A DNA stretch of 64,000 nucleotides from Euclidia mi (taxonomy: Eukaryota > Arthropoda > Insecta > Lepidoptera > Erebidae): assembly GCA_944739405.2 (NCBI GenBank), contig OX123209.2, forward strand, positions 14,712,217-14,776,216, written 5' to 3'. The notes below the pieces were generated by a model. It made no database searches. It was given only the letters and a program-made list of their open reading frames with translations, and had not been told where the DNA came from. Shown here one piece after another: positions 46,061-58,300 of this stretch; within the stretch, counting starts at the first letter, position 1; the number at the start of each line of letters is the position of its first letter. Both the position numbers and the translations under genes were made by a program.

Positions 46061-48360
46061 AATATTTATTTATCTATTTAACTTCTTTTTTATTTATTCT
46101 TTTCAATTTATATTATTTGTATAAACTTAAATTAACACTGACTGACTGACTCGTTCTCGAACAAAATTTTTCGTTTTTTCCGAGACCTCCCCTCCCCTAT
46201 CACTCAAAACTCCTAAAAACGGCGACGTATTTCGAAATTTTTACTGGGGTGTGTTCTAACAAATGTCATAGAGGCCGACGATATCTTTCCGGAAAAGTTA
46301 ATTTTCAACGACACCGGGGTCATCGGATAATTTTTGGCTGCGGGGGTTGAGTCCCGATATATCGATCTATAAAACAAGAAAATATACGCAACATGCATAA
46401 AAACTATAAGAATAAATTATATTTTCAATTTCCTAAAATAGTAAGTTTGTACTTACTCAAATTGCGCATATCTATTTGTTTGCAAATGTCACATCCATCA
46501 CATTATCATGAGACGCTCTATGGCGCTCCTTGGTACTTTTTGTGCTGATTTTTTGTAAGTTTTGTAAGATGTTTTTGAAATATTTTTGTATCACAGTACC
46601 TTATTTTTATTATTTATTTCATTTATAAATATAGTCCTGTTATAAAATTTCCAGCTGCCTTGCAAATTCAAATTAATTACAATAACTCTTTTATTCAAAG
46701 AAAAGTGCAACAAATTTTTATACTGTTTTCTAATGGTCTAGATTTATGATTATCAAATTAAAACCAAACACGTTTACTAATTGAAGCTATATCCGTATTA
46801 TGTACACAAAACAAGCTTGAAATTAAATAACAACCGTCTGTTATCGGAGTCGAGCGGTGTAATATTTACGATAACAAAGTGACCCTTTTTTGTCGACATC
46901 TGAAGCACTACGGTTCATGCTCACGTATTTTAAAGTTGACTGTAAGAAAAAAATGTATGAAGACATTGTATTTTCTCACACATTAAGGTAAATTAGTGTA
47001 TAATTATATAAATAAATAGTAAAAATGTTTGATGAATGGTTTTATTTCGTAAATATGTGTGTTTGATATGTATATAGGGAAAAATACCACAAACCCCACA
47101 ATTATATCAAGATTAAAGTAGATATTTATATTACGATTGCATATTTTATTAAATAATCAGTTAGTTTATTTCAATACGAACAAAATGACATACGTAATAT
47201 GTATATTCCTTTCCTAATTTGTTAGAAATTAGTCAAAACTGTAACCCGATAACCTTTTATGATAACCACCAGAGGCCCGCCACTTGACGCCATATATAAC
47301 TAAATATATTGTATCATTAATTATGTAGAGCATAAACCTATTGTATATGGTTATATCGTATTGATGGTTGGTATGTTTTAAAGGAGATGTACCATTTGGC
47401 CATACATTATGGGCCTGGCAAGGACAAACACGAAACCATGTGTGTTTTGAAGATAAATGACTACTCTATTACACTGTATATTTTTTTTTAAATAACTCTT
47501 GGTGGAAATAAGATACGAGATATTTGAAATGGAAATTATTCCACAAATAAATATACCTCAAAATTGAATTTTAACATTAATATAATACCTAGATGTAAAT
47601 AAAGGTATGTCTTTGTGTCATATAGAACAAAAACTACATAAAGAGAGGCCAATAATAATGAATAATCACCTGTGTACTAGGGAACGTCGTACTATACTCG
47701 TCCAAAAAATCTAACCACAATCACAAACACCGCTGCATATTCTTAGCATGGGTAGAAGGTAGTGATCATAATTATTGAATTTATATTCAATTACATTACA
47801 ATTAAAACCGTACGAAACACCAATAAATCAGAGCAAAATATTCACGATGCGCAGGAGCAACACGAATTACATAACATATAAAAAATGTGTTGCAAATGGT
47901 TTGAAAAATATTTATACTATCGATTAAAAAACAAAACGATTTTTACCGTTTAATAATTATGGAATATATATTAAATTATATATTTCTTGATTCTTTTTAC
48001 AACTATATTTATAAAGTAAATGAAAGATATTGTTTTCTAATATAATAAAAAATATTATTTCCTTAAAACAATAACTACCATACTTAATTTTATTTTTAAT
48101 GCTGGCAACGTAAGACATTCATCCGCTATTCCCATAGCCTATTCAAAATAATAATCTTTAAAAACTAAAATTTTTCACCGAAGCTCTATCAAGAAACGAA
48201 ACCGATGTATAAATTTTAAAAATTATATGTTTAATTTCAACGATTCACAACTTTCTGGCCGCTTTAGGCCGTATTTGGTATTTCTCCTTTATAATGTTGC
48301 CAATAATAAATATACAATTTGATCTGACGTTTGGCAGTTGACACTGTCAAACGTGTAAAT
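46061..48360. other. AT-rich interval without recognisable genes
   Basis: 46140-46380 has CTGACTGACTGACT and GC-richer text that may be the 3' end of the piggyBac element. The rest, about 2 kb, shows no open frame, repeat end or RNA gene I can support. Confidence 0.5.
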
Positions 48361-48364
48361 AGGA

Positions 48365-48424
48365 TATAAAAGGAGAACAGGCTCCGTTCAGGTTCAGTTC
48401 CGCCCCGGCAACAGTTAACTAAGG
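48365..48424 (+). promoter_or_regulatory. Candidate RNA polymerase II core promoter
   Basis: TATAAAAGG starts at 48365 and the arthropod initiator TCAGTT is at 48394-48399, putting the initiator A at 48396, 31 bases after the first T of the TATA box. This is the canonical spacing. A donor-like CTAAG^GTACGA follows at about 48424, so a short non-coding first exon is possible. It points rightward, toward the 48.5-61.7 kb element. No coding exon was connected to it. Confidence 0.45.
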
Positions 48425-48505
48425 TACGATATAATGTTATATAATTGTGTTTTTACTAATAATGTGTTTCACAATTCTTTATTGCCGTTGTGGTGTTATT
48501 TAGAG

Positions 48506-48640
48506 TATTGACAATAGTAGGTGTAAATTGGGGTTTCTGGATCAGAGGAGATCCAGAAACACCCAATTTACCCTATCATTCATTGTATTTAGATATAGGT
48601 ACTATTTGCACTAATATTCAATCATTCATAAATCAGTTCA
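48506..48640. repeat. Left copy of inverted terminal-like repeat with palindrome
   Basis: Starts TATTGACA and includes GTAAATTGGGGTTTCTGGATC (48523-48543) and its near-complement at 48550-48571, a palindrome with a 6-base loop. The whole 130-base segment recurs inverted at 61530-61660 with roughly 90% agreement by eye. It could be the terminus of one element of about 13 kb, or one of two copies of a MITE. Confidence 0.6.
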
Positions 48641-48830
48641 GTAACAAGTATAGTTGTTACAGAACTGATAACAGTACAGGTATCAGTTCAATAACTGTGG
48701 ATTCGAAAGTTGTTTAAATTGTTTTTCAATCATTCATAAATCAGTTTAGTAACAGGTATAGTTGTTACAGACTGATAACAGTACAGGTATCAGTGCAATA
48801 ACTGTGGATTCGAAAGTTGTTTAAAATAAC
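48622..48830. repeat. Tandem duplication of about 105 bp
   Basis: AATCATTCATAAATCAGT... through GATTCGAAAGTTGTTTAAA occurs twice in a row (about 48618-48720 and 48727-48826), with small differences. It lies directly inside the left terminal-like repeat. Confidence 0.8.
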
Positions 48831-49043
48831 TGTGACTAATTTATAAGGCATTCTTGTCAATTATCGTTGGTGGAGTGATGTTATGCAAACATTAATTAAA
48901 CCCATATTAATTACAAAATCTTCAATTTTTGACTTTCCTAATGTACAGTCAAAAATGTAATGAAATATCATATTTGTTACAATTACCGTATATTTTAAAA
49001 GACGGGATAGGAAACTATCAAGTAAAACAAGGAGAAAAATATT

Positions 49044-49522
49044 TTAAAAGCAAAGTTTATTTTCAAAGCACCAAATTTTTAAACACAAAACATTTCTTAA
49101 AGCACATATTAAGTCATGATATATGCAACTATACAATTCTTTCGAATATTTATAACGATCATACAGACTTAACAAACTAGGACAATCTTTATTTTCTAAA
49201 TTAATTACATTATTATCATTTAAAATGTTTTTTAACCATTTCACTTTTGCTAGACCTTAAGTATAAACACGCTTATCTTTTAAGAAATCTAAAATAAATA
49301 CTGATAGTTTGAATAAGGTATAAATCCTTCATTCCAGTATATTTTCCTGTTACGCTCAATCCAGCTTACTTGTCGTCTTTCTTGATTTGTCAAATCGTAA
49401 AAGGGAAATGGTGGCTCAATTAAAAACACTTGCAATGTGTTATTACACCATACAGCAATTTCTTTTACTATAAATTCGTTTGCTTCTGTTTTAAAACCTT
49501 GAACGTCTACAATGACATTCAT
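49044..49522 (-). pseudogene. PolB-element-associated protein with exonuclease-like pattern
   Basis: Starts at ATG 49522 (MNVIVDVQGFKTEANEFIVKEIAV). The family is one I know as multicopy, uncharacterised arthropod ORFs beside PolB-type elements. Seen are an early Asp, the block PPFPFYDLTNQERRQVSWIERN, and, after a frame change and stop at about 49255-49290, KDCPSLLSLYDRYKYSKELYSCIYHDLICALRNV. The D..., H...C-A-L-R-N pattern suggests an RNase-H-fold exonuclease; that is inference. Its start overlaps the stop of the upstream gene by ATGA, which implies one polycistronic transcript. Confidence 0.55.
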
Positions 49523-49782
49523 GATAATCTGCGCACAATGTTGCTTAGAGGTTTGTATTCCACAAGACGATCGTTTATAATCAAACAATATGCAGCAGTG
49601 TTATCTGGTATTGATGCTGAACACTCAATTTCTAATCGAACATCCACAGGACCAGTTTTTAGATTACCGTTTTGCCTTGAACAGTCTAAAATAAACAGAG
49701 GAGCCTTCTCTTTAAAGTCCTTTAGATTGAGCAAGGGATCTACTGGGCAGTTGTAATACGACTGGCGAAATTTCGCATACAT
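49519..49782 (-). CDS. PolB-element-associated structural-like protein (C-terminal part)
   Basis: An 87-codon frame with PLLNLKDFKEKAPLFILDCSRQ, KTGPVDVRLEIECS and NTAAYCLIINDRLVEYKPL. It matches the C-terminal part of an uncharacterised arthropod family, possibly capsid-like, that occurs upstream of the protein at 49044-49522 in the same elements. The stop TGA overlaps the next ATG. Upstream of 49782 the N-terminal portion is degraded. Function is not known; the capsid idea is inference. Confidence 0.5.
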   Translation of the reverse strand: MYAKFRQSYYNCPVDPLLNLKDFKEKAPLFILDCSRQNGNLKTGPVDVRLEIECSASIPDNTAAYCLIINDRLVEYKPLSNIVRRLS

Positions 49783-50224
49783 CTCTTATAATATACTGTA
49801 TTTGTTCTCAGAAAACTTTAAGGCTAAAGGTTCATAAGGATAATATTGAGAATTTAAAAAAAAGGGTTACGTTTGTCACTTCACAATTATCGAATATTGA
49901 ACTATCTTTCAATTTATTATTTTATAAATACATTTTGCCTTTATGTCGTGAAACTTGTCGTCAGACTAGGCGCGAAAGATCTTTTATAAGACAATAATGT
50001 GCTTTACAGTTTTGTTAAAAATACAGCAAATTGATGTGCTTAATTCTCTTACTATTGGTGACATATAAAAACAATATGACGCTTGTCTAATCCGTAAATA
50101 TTGACACTTATTTTACTATTATTTTTTTCAAACAAACAATATCTTTGTGTGAGGGCGGAACTGACATCCCCTGTATATTAAATAAGGTATTTAAATCGGG
50201 GTATGAGCTAGTTGTACAGACATT

Positions 50225-50759
50225 ATTTTTTAGCTGGAAATAATACTGCAGCTATGCACCATAGACAACAATAGCTATCATTATGTTGAATGTTTAAACA
50301 GGCTTTGTATTTTTTTTAATTTTTAGTAGGCAAGGCGATAAAGGATCCTCGCATGGGTGAATATTTGTTAATATTAACTTCTAAATCACTTACAGACATG
50401 AATGACCATCCACATTGACAATGTTCAAACTCAGATAATTTCATTTTATAAACATCTCTTATTCGGGAATATAACTCATCATAATTAGTACTTTGATATA
50501 TAGTTTCATATTTTGTATTAAATGACTTCAGTTGCTGCTCACCCGATGCAGATATTGCGAAGAAAGCAAACAACTCAAAGTTCAGTTTAATACAGGAATG
50601 TTTCATCAATGTCGATTCAATTATTTTAAATAGATCGTCTCGCTTCCCATCTAAGAACGCCTCTATCAGAAGGTCTTCTTGAGATGGGTTTAAGCGATAC
50701 GTCAGTATTCTGTTTTTAAATGCAGTGGCAATTATATCAACATTCGCATTGGTCTGCAA
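50225..50759 (-). pseudogene. N-terminal segment of PolB-type polymerase protein, copy B
   Basis: Encodes VDIIATAFKNRILTYRL, LLIEAFLDGKRDD, FNTKYETIYQS and LEVNINKYSPMRGSFIALP, the conserved N-terminal half of long arthropod proteins that end in a protein-primed type B DNA polymerase. The match continues past a break near 50315 into CLNIQHNDSYCCLW. The polymerase exonuclease and palm domains are not present in the window. It is the second unit of a tandem duplication with 50732-51340. Confidence 0.55.
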
Positions 50760-51340
50760 AGGTTATTTTTAGCTGGATATAATGCTGCGGCTATACTCCA
50801 CAAAAAACAATAATTATCATTATTCTGTATGTTTAGACAACTCTTGGTATTCTTAATTTTAGCTGGCAGCTCCATGTAAGAGCCGCCTCGCATGGGTGAG
50901 TACTTACTCACATTTATTTCAAGGTAACTTAAATTCATAAATGTCCATCCAGATTTACAGTGCTCAAACTCAGATAATTTCATGTTAAAAATCTCTTTTA
51001 CTTGTGAACATAATTCATCATAATTCATATTTTGGTATGCGGTCTGATATTTAGTGTTAAATGACTTCAGTTGCTGTTCACCTGATACAGGTAACATGAA
51101 GTGAGCGAACAACTCGAAGTTCACTTTGATAGAGACATGTTTTAATAACGTTAATTCAATGATTTTAAAAATATCATCTCGCTTCCCATCTAAGAACGCC
51201 TCTATAATAAGGTACTCGTCTTCTTTACATAGGCATAAGCGATAAGTCATAATTCGGTTTTTGAATGCCGTGGCAACAATATCAATATTTCCAAACTCTG
51301 ATTTTATAAGACAATTTGATTTGTGAATATTAGTTCTCAT
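50732..51340 (-). pseudogene. N-terminal segment of PolB-type polymerase protein, copy A
   Basis: A 202-codon frame: FGNIDIVATAFKNRIMTYRL, IIEAFLDGKRDDIFKIIELT, FNTKYQTAYQNMNYDELCS, LSYLEINVSKYSPMRGG, and then SCLNIQNNDNYCFLWSIAAALYPAK. The last block is the diagnostic motif of this family. It then runs into copy B, so the downstream zinc-finger and polymerase parts are missing. The two units are in the same orientation, about 540 bases each, and clearly diverged, so the duplication is old. The protein family belongs to Polinton-like or related DNA-virus-like elements. Confidence 0.6.
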
Positions 51341-51712
51341 AATTTTATTATGATATCGGTATTCATGTTCAGGGATCTCAATTTTACATTTATCACAAGT
51401 AATATAAGTACTTGAAGTAGAATTAGTAGGTGAGTCGATTGAAAAGAAAAAAAAACAAGTTTTGTTAAATATTTATTTTGTAAGATTAAATAAGGGAGTA
51501 CAATTTTATGACCTATGTCCTACGCAACGATAAATGTCTTATGGTTATTGGAGTATGGTCCTAGGAGTCATATATTTTTGTCCATTATCTATTATAAAAT
51601 AAAATAAAATTATTATTCAATTATATAATTATGACATAATGAATAAAATTGTTTATGTAATATAGTAGATAATAATTATAAGTAGATATGTAAGTGAATA
51701 TGTAAATTATTT

Positions 51713-52543
51713 TTACTGGTATGAACTTATGAATGTAGGCGCATAGTCCTTAAATTCTTTTCGGACACTTTTTATGTGCGAATTTAACTGCTTCCAGGAC
51801 TCTGACTCGGTTTCACATTTATTTTTTACAGTCATGATTGAGTGCCGCCATCTATTTACCGGTGGCACTCGCTCGATATCATTACAGTTATATATTTTCA
51901 ATTCCACGTAATAGCTGCCTGGTTTGTGTTCAGCCATTTGTCTCGAAAAGCCGTTGGCCAGCCTACGGGTGACGTATGAGTAGATTGGTTGACATTTTTT
52001 AGCGGTTGCCTCCAACTCATCGTCGCCAGAATCGCTGCCAAACAAATCGCTGGCTGTTGGTCTGGAGTGGGGCTTCTGTTTTTTGCTGGTCGATGGCTGG
52101 GACTCAGTGGACGCAGGTGACTTGCGCTTCTTTTTCTCAACTTTAGTTTTCACCACGGTCTCTGGCGCTGACTCATCGTCTGAAGGGAAAAGCTGATCAG
52201 CCATTTGCTTGGACCTGAAAAATAAGGACAACTGTATAAGTAACTAGTAAAAGTATCAATAGACGAATACTTGAAGTATAGCTTTGTTACGCACCAATAA
52301 GAATAATTATTATAATTATCAAATCAAGAATCGTTGAATAGTAAAATAATTTAAATAATTGAATAGCTGAATGATTGAATGTAAGTACTGATGTATGTAT
52401 ATATGTGATAGTAATATGATGAATATTTGGAAAATAGAATCAATGAATAGGGGAATGATTGAAAAGTAAGATGAAGATATTGAATAAACGAACAAGTTTT
52501 TATACTACATAGAAATAAAAGCATCAATTAAACTCACTTACAT
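51713..52543 (-). CDS. Small Lys/Ser/Asp-rich nuclear-like protein with split start codon
   Basis: Two exons: the first ends ...AAAAT at 52542 with donor GTAAGT; the second starts at 52214 after TTTTTCAG. The junction AT|G creates an ATG (bases 52543, 52542 and 52214) and gives MSKQMADQLFPSDDESAPETV. An internal ATG (MADQ) is an alternative start. Residues 10-75 are low-complexity acidic and basic (VEKKKRKSPAS; DLFGSDSGDDE), with a likely nuclear signal. Residues 85-170 form a more ordered part: YYVELKIYNCNDIERVPP, NRWRHSIMTVKNK and RKEFKDYAPTF. It ends at 51713 without internal stops. A similar motif (INIEIYDADSFP) occurs in the plus-strand exon at 60653-60931. Function unknown. Confidence 0.55.
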
Positions 52544-52744
52544 TTTGTAGATAGAAGATCTGGTAAACTTGTAAAGTTATAGTTGATGATGATGCCACCT
52601 CTCGGATCAGTGTTTTATGGTGAATCTTCAAGAGGCACCCTCTGAAATAGCGATGAATCCACGTCATAATATCCCGAATATGGAATAGAACACTTGTTGG
52701 TAAAATGCTGTGTCAGATCAATGCATCCAAATTGGATTTACTAA

Positions 52745-52945
52745 TCTTAATATATAAAATCCTTGCGTTACTGACTGACTGACAGACACGCTACAGCCGA
52801 AACTATTGGGCGCAGGAAGCTGAAATTTGGCATGGATGTTCCTTGGGGACCGTAGGGGTGCACTAAGGAGGGATTTCCCGAAATTCCCACGACATCGGCC
52901 AAAACGGGTAAATTAAATGCAGGCGTAGCTGCTGGCGTCCTCTAG
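52745..52945 (+). mobile_element. Short non-autonomous Helitron
   Basis: Begins TCTTAATATATAAAATCC after an A (52744) and ends CTAG (52942-52945) before a T. This is the Helitron signature: 5' TC, 3' CTRR, insertion between A and T, no target duplication. The interior (ACTGACTGACTGACAGACACGC...) is a common lepidopteran Helitron text. The predicted 3' hairpin is weak. Confidence 0.6.
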
Positions 52946-53990
52946 TATACGATATTAGAATGGCTACTCCTGTTACATATCACTTCCATTAGGTTCGATA
53001 CTCACCGTAGCAATCTGGGTGTAACAGTTCAGATGCGAAAATTATACCTTAATATGTTCGGTCGGAGTCTAAAGCTATAGGTAATGTTTAAAATTGTAAC
53101 ACTTTAAACAATAAATCAATTTAATAATTGAATCCTACTTCCTACGAAAATTTGTGAGTGTGTGGTATATAATATGAGTGAATGTTTGTTCGTTCTTAAT
53201 GCTTAAATGGCTAGGCCGATTTAAATGAATTTGGTACGAACATAGATATAACCTTGGAATAACACATAGGCAGCTTTTTATCCCCATATTCCCACAGGAT
53301 GGTAAACACGTGAGGCATGGAGCTACTAGCACCTATAAATTTATTGTAAACGTAATTTATGGATTGATAACGTTAAATTGTTAAATGTACATTAAACTGG
53401 CGCACTATAAGTACAGATATAGGCTGGCAACCCCAGTAAGGTTAACAAGTGCTTGAGATATCTTAACGAATTTTATTTATAAATAGTGAGAAAAAGTACA
53501 CAAAAACATATTGGAATTTGAAAACATAACCTTCAAATTGTGCACCAAAAACTTACAAGCGTCTGCACGGCCAAATCTGTGAGTTGGAACATTTTATACT
53601 TCTGAAAATCTCCGTTACATGAATTTGAACAACACTCACAACACTCACACACACAAGGTCAGCTGTGGACCAGCTGTTTTAAATTGTGTTTTGATACACA
53701 CTCACGCCCTTACAACATAAACAACTGATATTGACAAACACTAGAAGAATTATTTTCAACTACCTACATTGACATTTCATGAAGCACTAAATCACTCATT
53801 CATTTAATTATTATACTTAAATTCTCAATCGACGCAGATATATTTGACTTTTACCTTATTATTTGACAATAATTGTTCAAGCTGACTGGATGACATTTTC
53901 GTTTTTTTTAATTGTTTTATATTTTGGACATTTGATACGAGAGGGCATTACCAGTAACTGCACATTTCTAACAACTATTCAAACTACAAC
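52946..53990. other. Interval before CR1-type LINE, no gene seen
   Basis: AT-rich, with short GAATGATTGAAT-type words at 52340-52500 resembling those next to the right terminal-like repeat at 61.3-61.5 kb. Bases 53870-53990 may be the 5' UTR of the LINE that follows. Confidence 0.45.
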
Positions 53991-54005
53991 ATCTATAATA
54001 ATAAT

Positions 54006-55264
54006 ATGGATAGCGACTCGGAAAATGTCACAATAAGGAAAAATAGAACAAAAGATAACCAGTATGAGTCTCCTCGTTTTTATTCATCACAAAACTCATC
54101 ACCTTCAGATAATTCGACAAAAAGTCTACCTGATTTGTCAACAGTTCATTATTGTGATATTGAGGAACTTACACATGAAGTTAAGACACTTAAATGCCAA
54201 TTAGACAGCTGTCATCTAGAAATCGAAAAGCTATTGCTTGAAAACAGCTCATTAAAAAAACAGATTAGTAATAAGGAAGGCGTAATAACTTGTTATAAGA
54301 AGATATGCATAGAATCGCCGAACGTTTAAAAAACGCCTAAGCGTACTCCTAAATCTAGGGCAAAAAAACGTATTACCAAGGAAATGATGACATCAACAGA
54401 ACAACAATCGTTATTAATCAAAGAATGCACTCAGGTTGAAACCACTCCTACAACAGATGGCGACACTATGCAAAACAAGATAGAATCACACTGTAATGAA
54501 AACTTGTTTTCTACGACAAATGTCCTTACGGATTTAGATAAGCAATTGAACTTTGCTAAACAAGAGATAGACAACCTCAACGAACGATTGTACACTTTAC
54601 AACGCGCAGTACAGTCGGATGGAAAAGTGAACTCCGAATCAACTCAAAAGTCGAGGATGTTATATTATCTGTAAATACAGTGAAGCAGAAACTTTGTATT
54701 TTGACTAACACCGGCTCACATCGTACACAGCGAGCTGTAGAAGAGGCATTCGGCCCTTATTTTAGCTACTGTCGCTATCTTTTGCCTAATTGTAATATAG
54801 ATCGACTACTACAAAATATTGATAAGAAGTTACATAATTTTGATATGAACGATTACTGTATTATTATGTTAGGACCAAATGATTTCAAGACTTTCACAAG
54901 TCTAATTAAATCTATAAGGACTTCTCTAAAATATATCACATATACAAATATAATAATATGTACTCCCTTCTATGTCTGCGGGGCACCAATTTATAATTAC
55001 AAAATTGAATTGTTTAATAACCTATTATATCAGGATGTTCAAAACCATAGCTATGCATATATCTTTGACTCAAATTCCTACCTGCCTTTAGAAATGTTTT
55101 CATATCAAACAGGTGAAGTTATGAAAAAAGGCATATGGCACATATTTAAAAAGATTATGGATAATATTAAAGTTGATATAAATGTTGGTTGTACCGCCAT
55201 AGTAATTCCAAGTAGCACTAAAATAGAAAATAACACATGTTCTCAGTTTTTTCGCGAACAATAA
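54006..55264 (+). pseudogene. CR1-type LINE ORF1 with esterase-like domain
   Basis: The ATG at 54006 opens MDSDSENVTIRKNRTKDN. A coiled-coil stretch (LTHEVKTLKCQLDSCHLEIEKLLLENSSL) is followed by stops at 54327-54329 and 54672-54674. The 54680-55264 frame encodes an SGNH-hydrolase-like domain: CILTNTGSHRTQ in the position of the nucleophile block, and YCIIMLGPNDFKTF for the GxND block. Esterase-like ORF1 proteins are a mark of CR1-group LINEs. Three in-frame breaks show decay. ORF2 starts about 45 bases downstream. Confidence 0.7.
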
Positions 55265-55307
55265 GAGTAGTAAAAACGTTTTACCTAACAAAATTTGTCA
55301 CAAAATC

Positions 55308-58300
55308 ATGAAGTCCGGAACTCAAAGAAATATGAAGAAAATTATATTATTTTACCAAAATGTGAGGGGGCTCCGCTCTAAAACAGTGATTTGTCACAAT
55401 AATGTTATGTCACTTGCATGTGATTTTATTGCTCTAACTGAAACCTTTCTCAATAGCTCTGTAAATAGTGCTGAACTTTTTCCTTCTGACTACACTGTGC
55501 TCCGTAAGGATCGAGCTGGTGATGTTGGATGGGGTGGTGTACTCTTGGCAGTAAAGAATTGCTACGCAGTCAAAAGAGTTACAGACATTGATGATTTAAC
55601 TGACGACAAATAATTAATATTCGCCAAGATTACATTGAAAAATATTAAATTGTTTTTAACTGTTGTGTATTTACCGCCTAGCTACAACGATAAACAATAT
55701 CAAGACGTCTTAACTTGTATAGAGAATGCTATCAATATGTATTCAGACTGTCAGGCTGTAGTAGTCGGAGATTTTAATTTAAATTCTTGCTCAAACTCCA
55801 TTTAGACTCAATTTGAAATGTTTTTAGAATGTGGTAAATTACGTCAGTGTAATAATGTTTACAACAAATATGGATGCATCTTAGATTTGGTTCTAACGAA
55901 TCTTACTCCCACAATATTGATATAACGTCTGATACTGAACCTCTAGTGCCGCCGGATGCCTATCACCCACCCTTATGGGTTGATTACACCTAACGAGTAC
56001 AGTGGCGAGTCAGTGTCCTCGGCCGAGTACTCGGTTGGTATAAACACTTTAACGAGTGCTCGGCCGAGTGCTCGGCCGAGCAAAGAGGCGAGAGAGTCAC
56101 TAGAATCCCAATCTGTTTACTAGGCCGAGTACCCACCTCCCCGCATCATTTGTCTACCCCCGCAGCGACTCGGTATCCCGCTCGGCACGTATGAACACGC
56201 TCTCGATTGTCACTCGGCCACTCGCCACTCGTTCGTCCGTTATGTTTGTTTATGTTTTTGTTTTCAAATTATCCTAATCTCAATTAAAATGTACGTTGAT
56301 AACAAATGGAGCATGGAAACAACAGTAAAATTCATTCAGTGTTACAAAATACATGAATTTTTGTGGAATTTTTCTACAGTCATTCTCAAAACTGCCCCAA
56401 TAAATCCCACAATTCGTTTATTATAATGTCTGGTAACAGCTGGTTAAAAACTTTTTCAAATTCTTTTTTTTTTGCGATCCATTGCAGACGTAAGCGTGAT
56501 CAAAACTAAACTGTCTCGCCACTATAGTAAATACGTGTGACCACCCACTCGGTTCGGCGACTCTCTCGGCCGAGAACGCATTTACTGACTCGCCACTGTA
56601 CTCGTTAGGTGTAATCAACCCATTAGAGATATTCCTAACCCTCCCGAGAAGTGCTAAGATCGAGATTCCGCCGCCCAAGAAACACAACTATATTAACAAT
56701 GTTGAGTGGAATTTTCGCAAGGCAGATCTCATGGGATTATATACCGATATTGCAAGTATTGATTGGACAGACATCATGCAGGAGCAAGACGTTAATACTG
56801 CTGTTAATACATTCTATGACAAATTAAATCATGTTATCAATGTGCATGTCCCTCTAAAATCAATATCATCTTGTCATAAGTATGTATATCGACCATGGTA
56901 CACGGGTGAAAAAAAATGTTTAAAATACATGGCCTTCCGTTTAATAAAGAAATGTTTCGATATTATAGAAGCAAAACTAAAGCACTTATTAATTCCGCAT
57001 TTAATAAATATATAAATAAAGTTGAAAGCAATATAGCTCACGATCCCTCATCGTTTTGGCAATACGTAAAAGACAAACGCAAAACAAAGCAACAGTGTAA
57101 GCAATTTATTTATGGTGGTAAGATGGTTGAAGGCCAAGAGGCCGTAGATGCTTTTGCCAAATATTTCAGTTCAGTTTTCCACAGCAAAACCCCGTTGCTA
57201 GACCCAGAATCTGCATCCGATTTAATCAGTTCGGGGCTTCGGGCTATGCAGCGGATGTAACTGTGGATTACATAAATATGTCTGAGTTGCGGCAGGCGGT
57301 ACGTCGCCAAAAAATATCATCTGCTTATGGACCGGGCAACATACCGAGTTTCTTAGTAAAGGACTGCATTTCCGTTTTAGAGGAGCCACTTCTGTATTTG
57401 TTTAACCTCTCTTTAAAAAACACCCTCTATCCCAGCAAGTGGAAACTCTCTCGGATAACACCAGTACCTAAAACTGCATCTGCAACAGACATTGTTAACT
57501 TTAGACCTATTGCAGTGCTGTCTGTCTTTGGAAAACTTTTCGAGACTGTTCTCAACGATCGCATTTTTGGACAAATTAATCGGCATATACACGACTCAAA
57601 ACACGGCTTTCGCCGAACACGTTCTACTTTAACGAACCATGTCAGGTTTGTGGATTATGTAATTTCTAGAATGAGGTCGGGTTGTCAAGTTGATACAGCA
57701 TATTTTGATTTTACTAAGGCGTTTGATCTTATTGATAATGATGTTCTACTAATTAAGTTCTCGGCATTCGGAATTGGTATTAATCTCCTGAAGTTTATGG
57801 CTGACTATCTAAGGGATCGCAGGCAATACGTAAAAATAGGTAATTATCGATCACATGAGTACTATACTCGGTCCGGAGTTAGCCAAGGCAGCACGCTGGG
57901 GCCAACCTTGTTTCTCATTATGATAAACGATCTACCAAGTGTGCTCTGCAAGTCAGAGTGTCTGATGTTCGCTGACGATCTAAAATTATTCCTCTCCGTC
58001 ACTGACACTACAGATTGCGCGGCGCTCCAATCTGATATAGACGCTGTTCATGAATGGAGCGTGAGAAACAGGTTATCTTTTAACATATCCAAAAGCAAAA
58101 CAATGACTTTTTCTCGGTCTCGTTCTCCAATATCATCAACATACGTGTTGGCGGGTACATCATTAGAGAAAATCAATTCAATACGCGATTAAGGATTAAT
58201 CATTGACCATAAAGTAAGTTTCCAGAATCATATTAAGCAAATCTGTAAAGATGCTAACAAAGCCTTGGGATTTGTAATTAGAACATCTGCTCAATTTAAT

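Noticed and set aside
48929..49180. Plus-strand 83-codon frame as a gene
   Set aside because: It lies opposite the better supported minus-strand family member at 49044-49522 and has no recognisable features.
55976..56622. Repeated CTCGGCCGAG units as a CRISPR-like array
   Set aside because: The units are palindromic words inside a MITE with terminal inverted repeats; spacing is irregular and the DNA is eukaryotic.
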